From positions 1-7,139 of the forward strand of contig JALNXV010000184.1 in NCBI GenBank assembly GCA_023230175.1: DNA of 7,139 nt, written 5' to 3'. Position 1 is the first letter of the stretch. Each line of letters starts with the position of its first letter. A program made the translations under genes and the position numbers. The DNA comes from Candidatus Cloacimonadota bacterium. GTDB lineage: Bacteria; Cloacimonadota; Cloacimonadia; Cloacimonadales; WRIO01. The notes beneath the pieces were generated by a model. That model made no database searches, had not been told where the DNA came from, and saw nothing but the letters and a program-made list of their open reading frames with translations. Of the stretch, positions 6,481-7,139 are shown one piece after another.

Positions 6481-7059
6481 TTACACCTCCTTATTTTGTG
6501 TTTTGATTAATTTAAGTTGTCCATAGAATGAACTATAGAGAATTTGTGATATTTTCTCGTGGCTGGGATGCATGTAACCAGAGGCGATCATAACTGCTAG
6601 TCCGTAAGTGGTAACCCACACAACTTCCATAAGTGACAAAGCTTCTTCTCGACACAAAGCAAATTCATCGACAATTGTTGAAAGAATGTAATCTAGGTTA
6701 ATATCTGTAGCATCTTCGATGCCATATGGACGATTTTGCTGTTCCATAAAGAGAACTTTGAAGAAATTTGGTTCTTTTTCAGCAAACATCAAATACGAAA
6801 AACCAACATCTATAAAATGAATTACTCGATTAGATGCTTTTAAGCTGCTTATGTGGTCGTTATAGATTTGTTTGATACAAGAGCGGATCTCATCACGAAG
6901 TTCCACCATTGTCGGAAAATGATAATAGATTGGTTGAATCGAACAATGAATAATCTTTGCAAGAGCGCGTGCATTCAAAACACCCATGCCTTTTTCTCTG
7001 ACAAGTTGAACGGCGACTCTTAAGATTTCTTCTCGCGTTGTTTTGGTTTTGTTAGCCAT
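6481..7059 (-). CDS. TetR/AcrR-family transcriptional regulator, probable local repressor
   Basis: From the ATG at 7059 the protein has 192 residues, normal for TetR. The N-terminal DNA-binding domain is clear: TTREEILRVAVQLVREKG (7-24), then the helix-turn-helix ARALAKIIHCSIQPIYYHFPTMVEL (30-54) with the typical recognition helix ending in YYHF. The C-terminal ligand/dimer domain (from about 75) carries FAEKEPNFFKVLFM (92-105), common in clostridial TetR proteins. The ligand is unknown. A longer frame to an ATG at 7116 exists, but that ATG abuts the -10 hexamer and would be upstream of the transcript. The 7059 start has no good SD. It is the first gene of the operon; the last codons AAG GAG GTG form the SD of the kinase. 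Two dyads between promoter and start suggest autoregulation. The gene is AT-richer than the four genes behind it. Confidence 0.9.
   Translation of the reverse strand: MANKTKTTREEILRVAVQLVREKGMGVLNARALAKIIHCSIQPIYYHFPTMVELRDEIRSCIKQIYNDHISSLKASNRVIHFIDVGFSYLMFAEKEPNFFKVLFMEQQNRPYGIEDATDINLDYILSTIVDEFALCREEALSLMEVVWVTTYGLAVMIASGYMHPSHEKISQILYSSFYGQLKLIKTQNKEV
6484..6492 (-). promoter_or_regulatory. Perfect SD of the lipid kinase gene, made from the last codons of the TetR gene
   Basis: AAGGAGGTG on the minus strand is complementary to the 16S rRNA tail and is also the Lys-Glu-Val codons before the TetR TAA. It lies 8 nt from the ATG at 6477, which decides that start over the TTG at 6480. Confidence 0.75.
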
Positions 7060-7063
7060 ACTT

Positions 7064-7077
7064 AGAATAATTATTCT
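7064..7077 (-). promoter_or_regulatory. Perfect 14-bp palindrome, candidate TetR operator
   Basis: AGAATAATTATTCT reads the same on both strands. It ends 4 nt before the TetR start codon and lies about 30 nt downstream of the -10. TetR dimers bind such dyads close to their own promoters, so autorepression is likely by position. In RNA it would also form a hairpin just before the start codon. AT-rich palindromes arise by chance more readily, which limits confidence. Confidence 0.55.
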
Positions 7078-7082
7078 GATAT

Positions 7083-7096
7083 ATACCTTAAGATAT
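7083..7096 (-). promoter_or_regulatory. Second, imperfect dyad, possible additional operator half
   Basis: ATATCTTAAGGTAT (minus strand) pairs six of its seven positions across the centre, with CTTAAG at its core. Its centre is 19 bp from that of the perfect palindrome, about two helical turns, and it lies between that palindrome and the -10. The half-site sequence differs from the perfect palindrome, so a shared binding protein is uncertain. Confidence 0.3.
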
Positions 7097-7107
7097 GTTT
7101 CATTAAC

Positions 7108-7136
7108 ATTATACATTTTGATGCTTGTTGACGCAA
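7108..7136 (-). promoter_or_regulatory. Probable sigma-A promoter of the TetR/lipid-redox operon
   Basis: On the minus strand a perfect TATAAT -10 (7108-7113) stands exactly 17 nt from TTGCGT (-35, 7131-7136; first three bases match TTGACA). Transcription would begin near 7101, leaving an untranslated leader of about 40 nt before the ATG at 7059. Both dyads lie within this leader, as expected for a repressor-controlled promoter. No internal promoter was obvious in the tight operon behind it. Confidence 0.55.
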
Positions 7137-7139
7137 CGG

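Noticed and set aside
6190..6510. Plus-strand open frame of 106 codons across the kinase start
   Set aside because: It is antisense to conserved kinase motifs including GGDGT, and its composition looks like a shadow of the real gene.
7127..7137. TTGACG on the plus strand and the GTTG/CAAC repeat as a divergent promoter or operator
   Set aside because: The -10 would be outside the window, and a four-base repeat is too short to support a call.

Overview
The window looks like a low- to mid-GC Bacillota chromosome, probably from the Erysipelotrichia/Mollicutes-like part of the phylum; this placement is an inference from protein style and base composition. Shine-Dalgarno sites are strong (GGAGG, AAGGAGGTG). 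TGA is used as a stop (ends of the kinase and reductase genes) and Trp is TGG, so this is the standard bacterial code and not the Mycoplasma code. No RNA genes, insertion sequences, CRISPR arrays or phage genes were seen.

Layout: (1) Positions 1-825, plus strand, hold the 3' part of a glycerate kinase gene cut by the window edge. (2) Positions 826-2100, minus strand, hold a DJ-1/PfpI-family gene followed by a three-helix membrane protein whose outside domain resembles a BamE/SmpA-like fold. The membrane-protein stop codon abuts the glycerate kinase stop codon with no base between them. (3) Positions 2101-2225 are a short intergenic region with the DJ-1 gene's promoter and SD. (4) Positions 2226-7059, minus strand, are a very tight five-gene operon. 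In transcription order it encodes a TetR-type repressor, a diacylglycerol-kinase-family lipid kinase, a CrtI/COG1233-type FAD oxidoreductase, an NAD(P)H-dependent FAD/[2Fe-2S] reductase and a YhhN-family (lysoplasmalogenase-like) membrane protein. Junctions are 0 to 3 nt gaps or a 4-nt ATGA overlap, and three of the four downstream genes have their SD inside the last codons of the gene before. (5) Positions 7060-7139 hold the operon promoter and two closely spaced dyads, likely the TetR operator.

The most interesting element is the five-gene operon. A lipid kinase, a FAD enzyme of the family that acts on isoprenoid or acyl double bonds, a dedicated electron-transfer reductase and a YhhN ether-lipid enzyme homologue sit under one local repressor. 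This suggests an inducible lipid or isoprenoid redox-modification module. The substrate cannot be read from sequence. The four enzyme genes are visibly richer in G+C than both the TetR gene and the downstream DJ-1/membrane protein pair.
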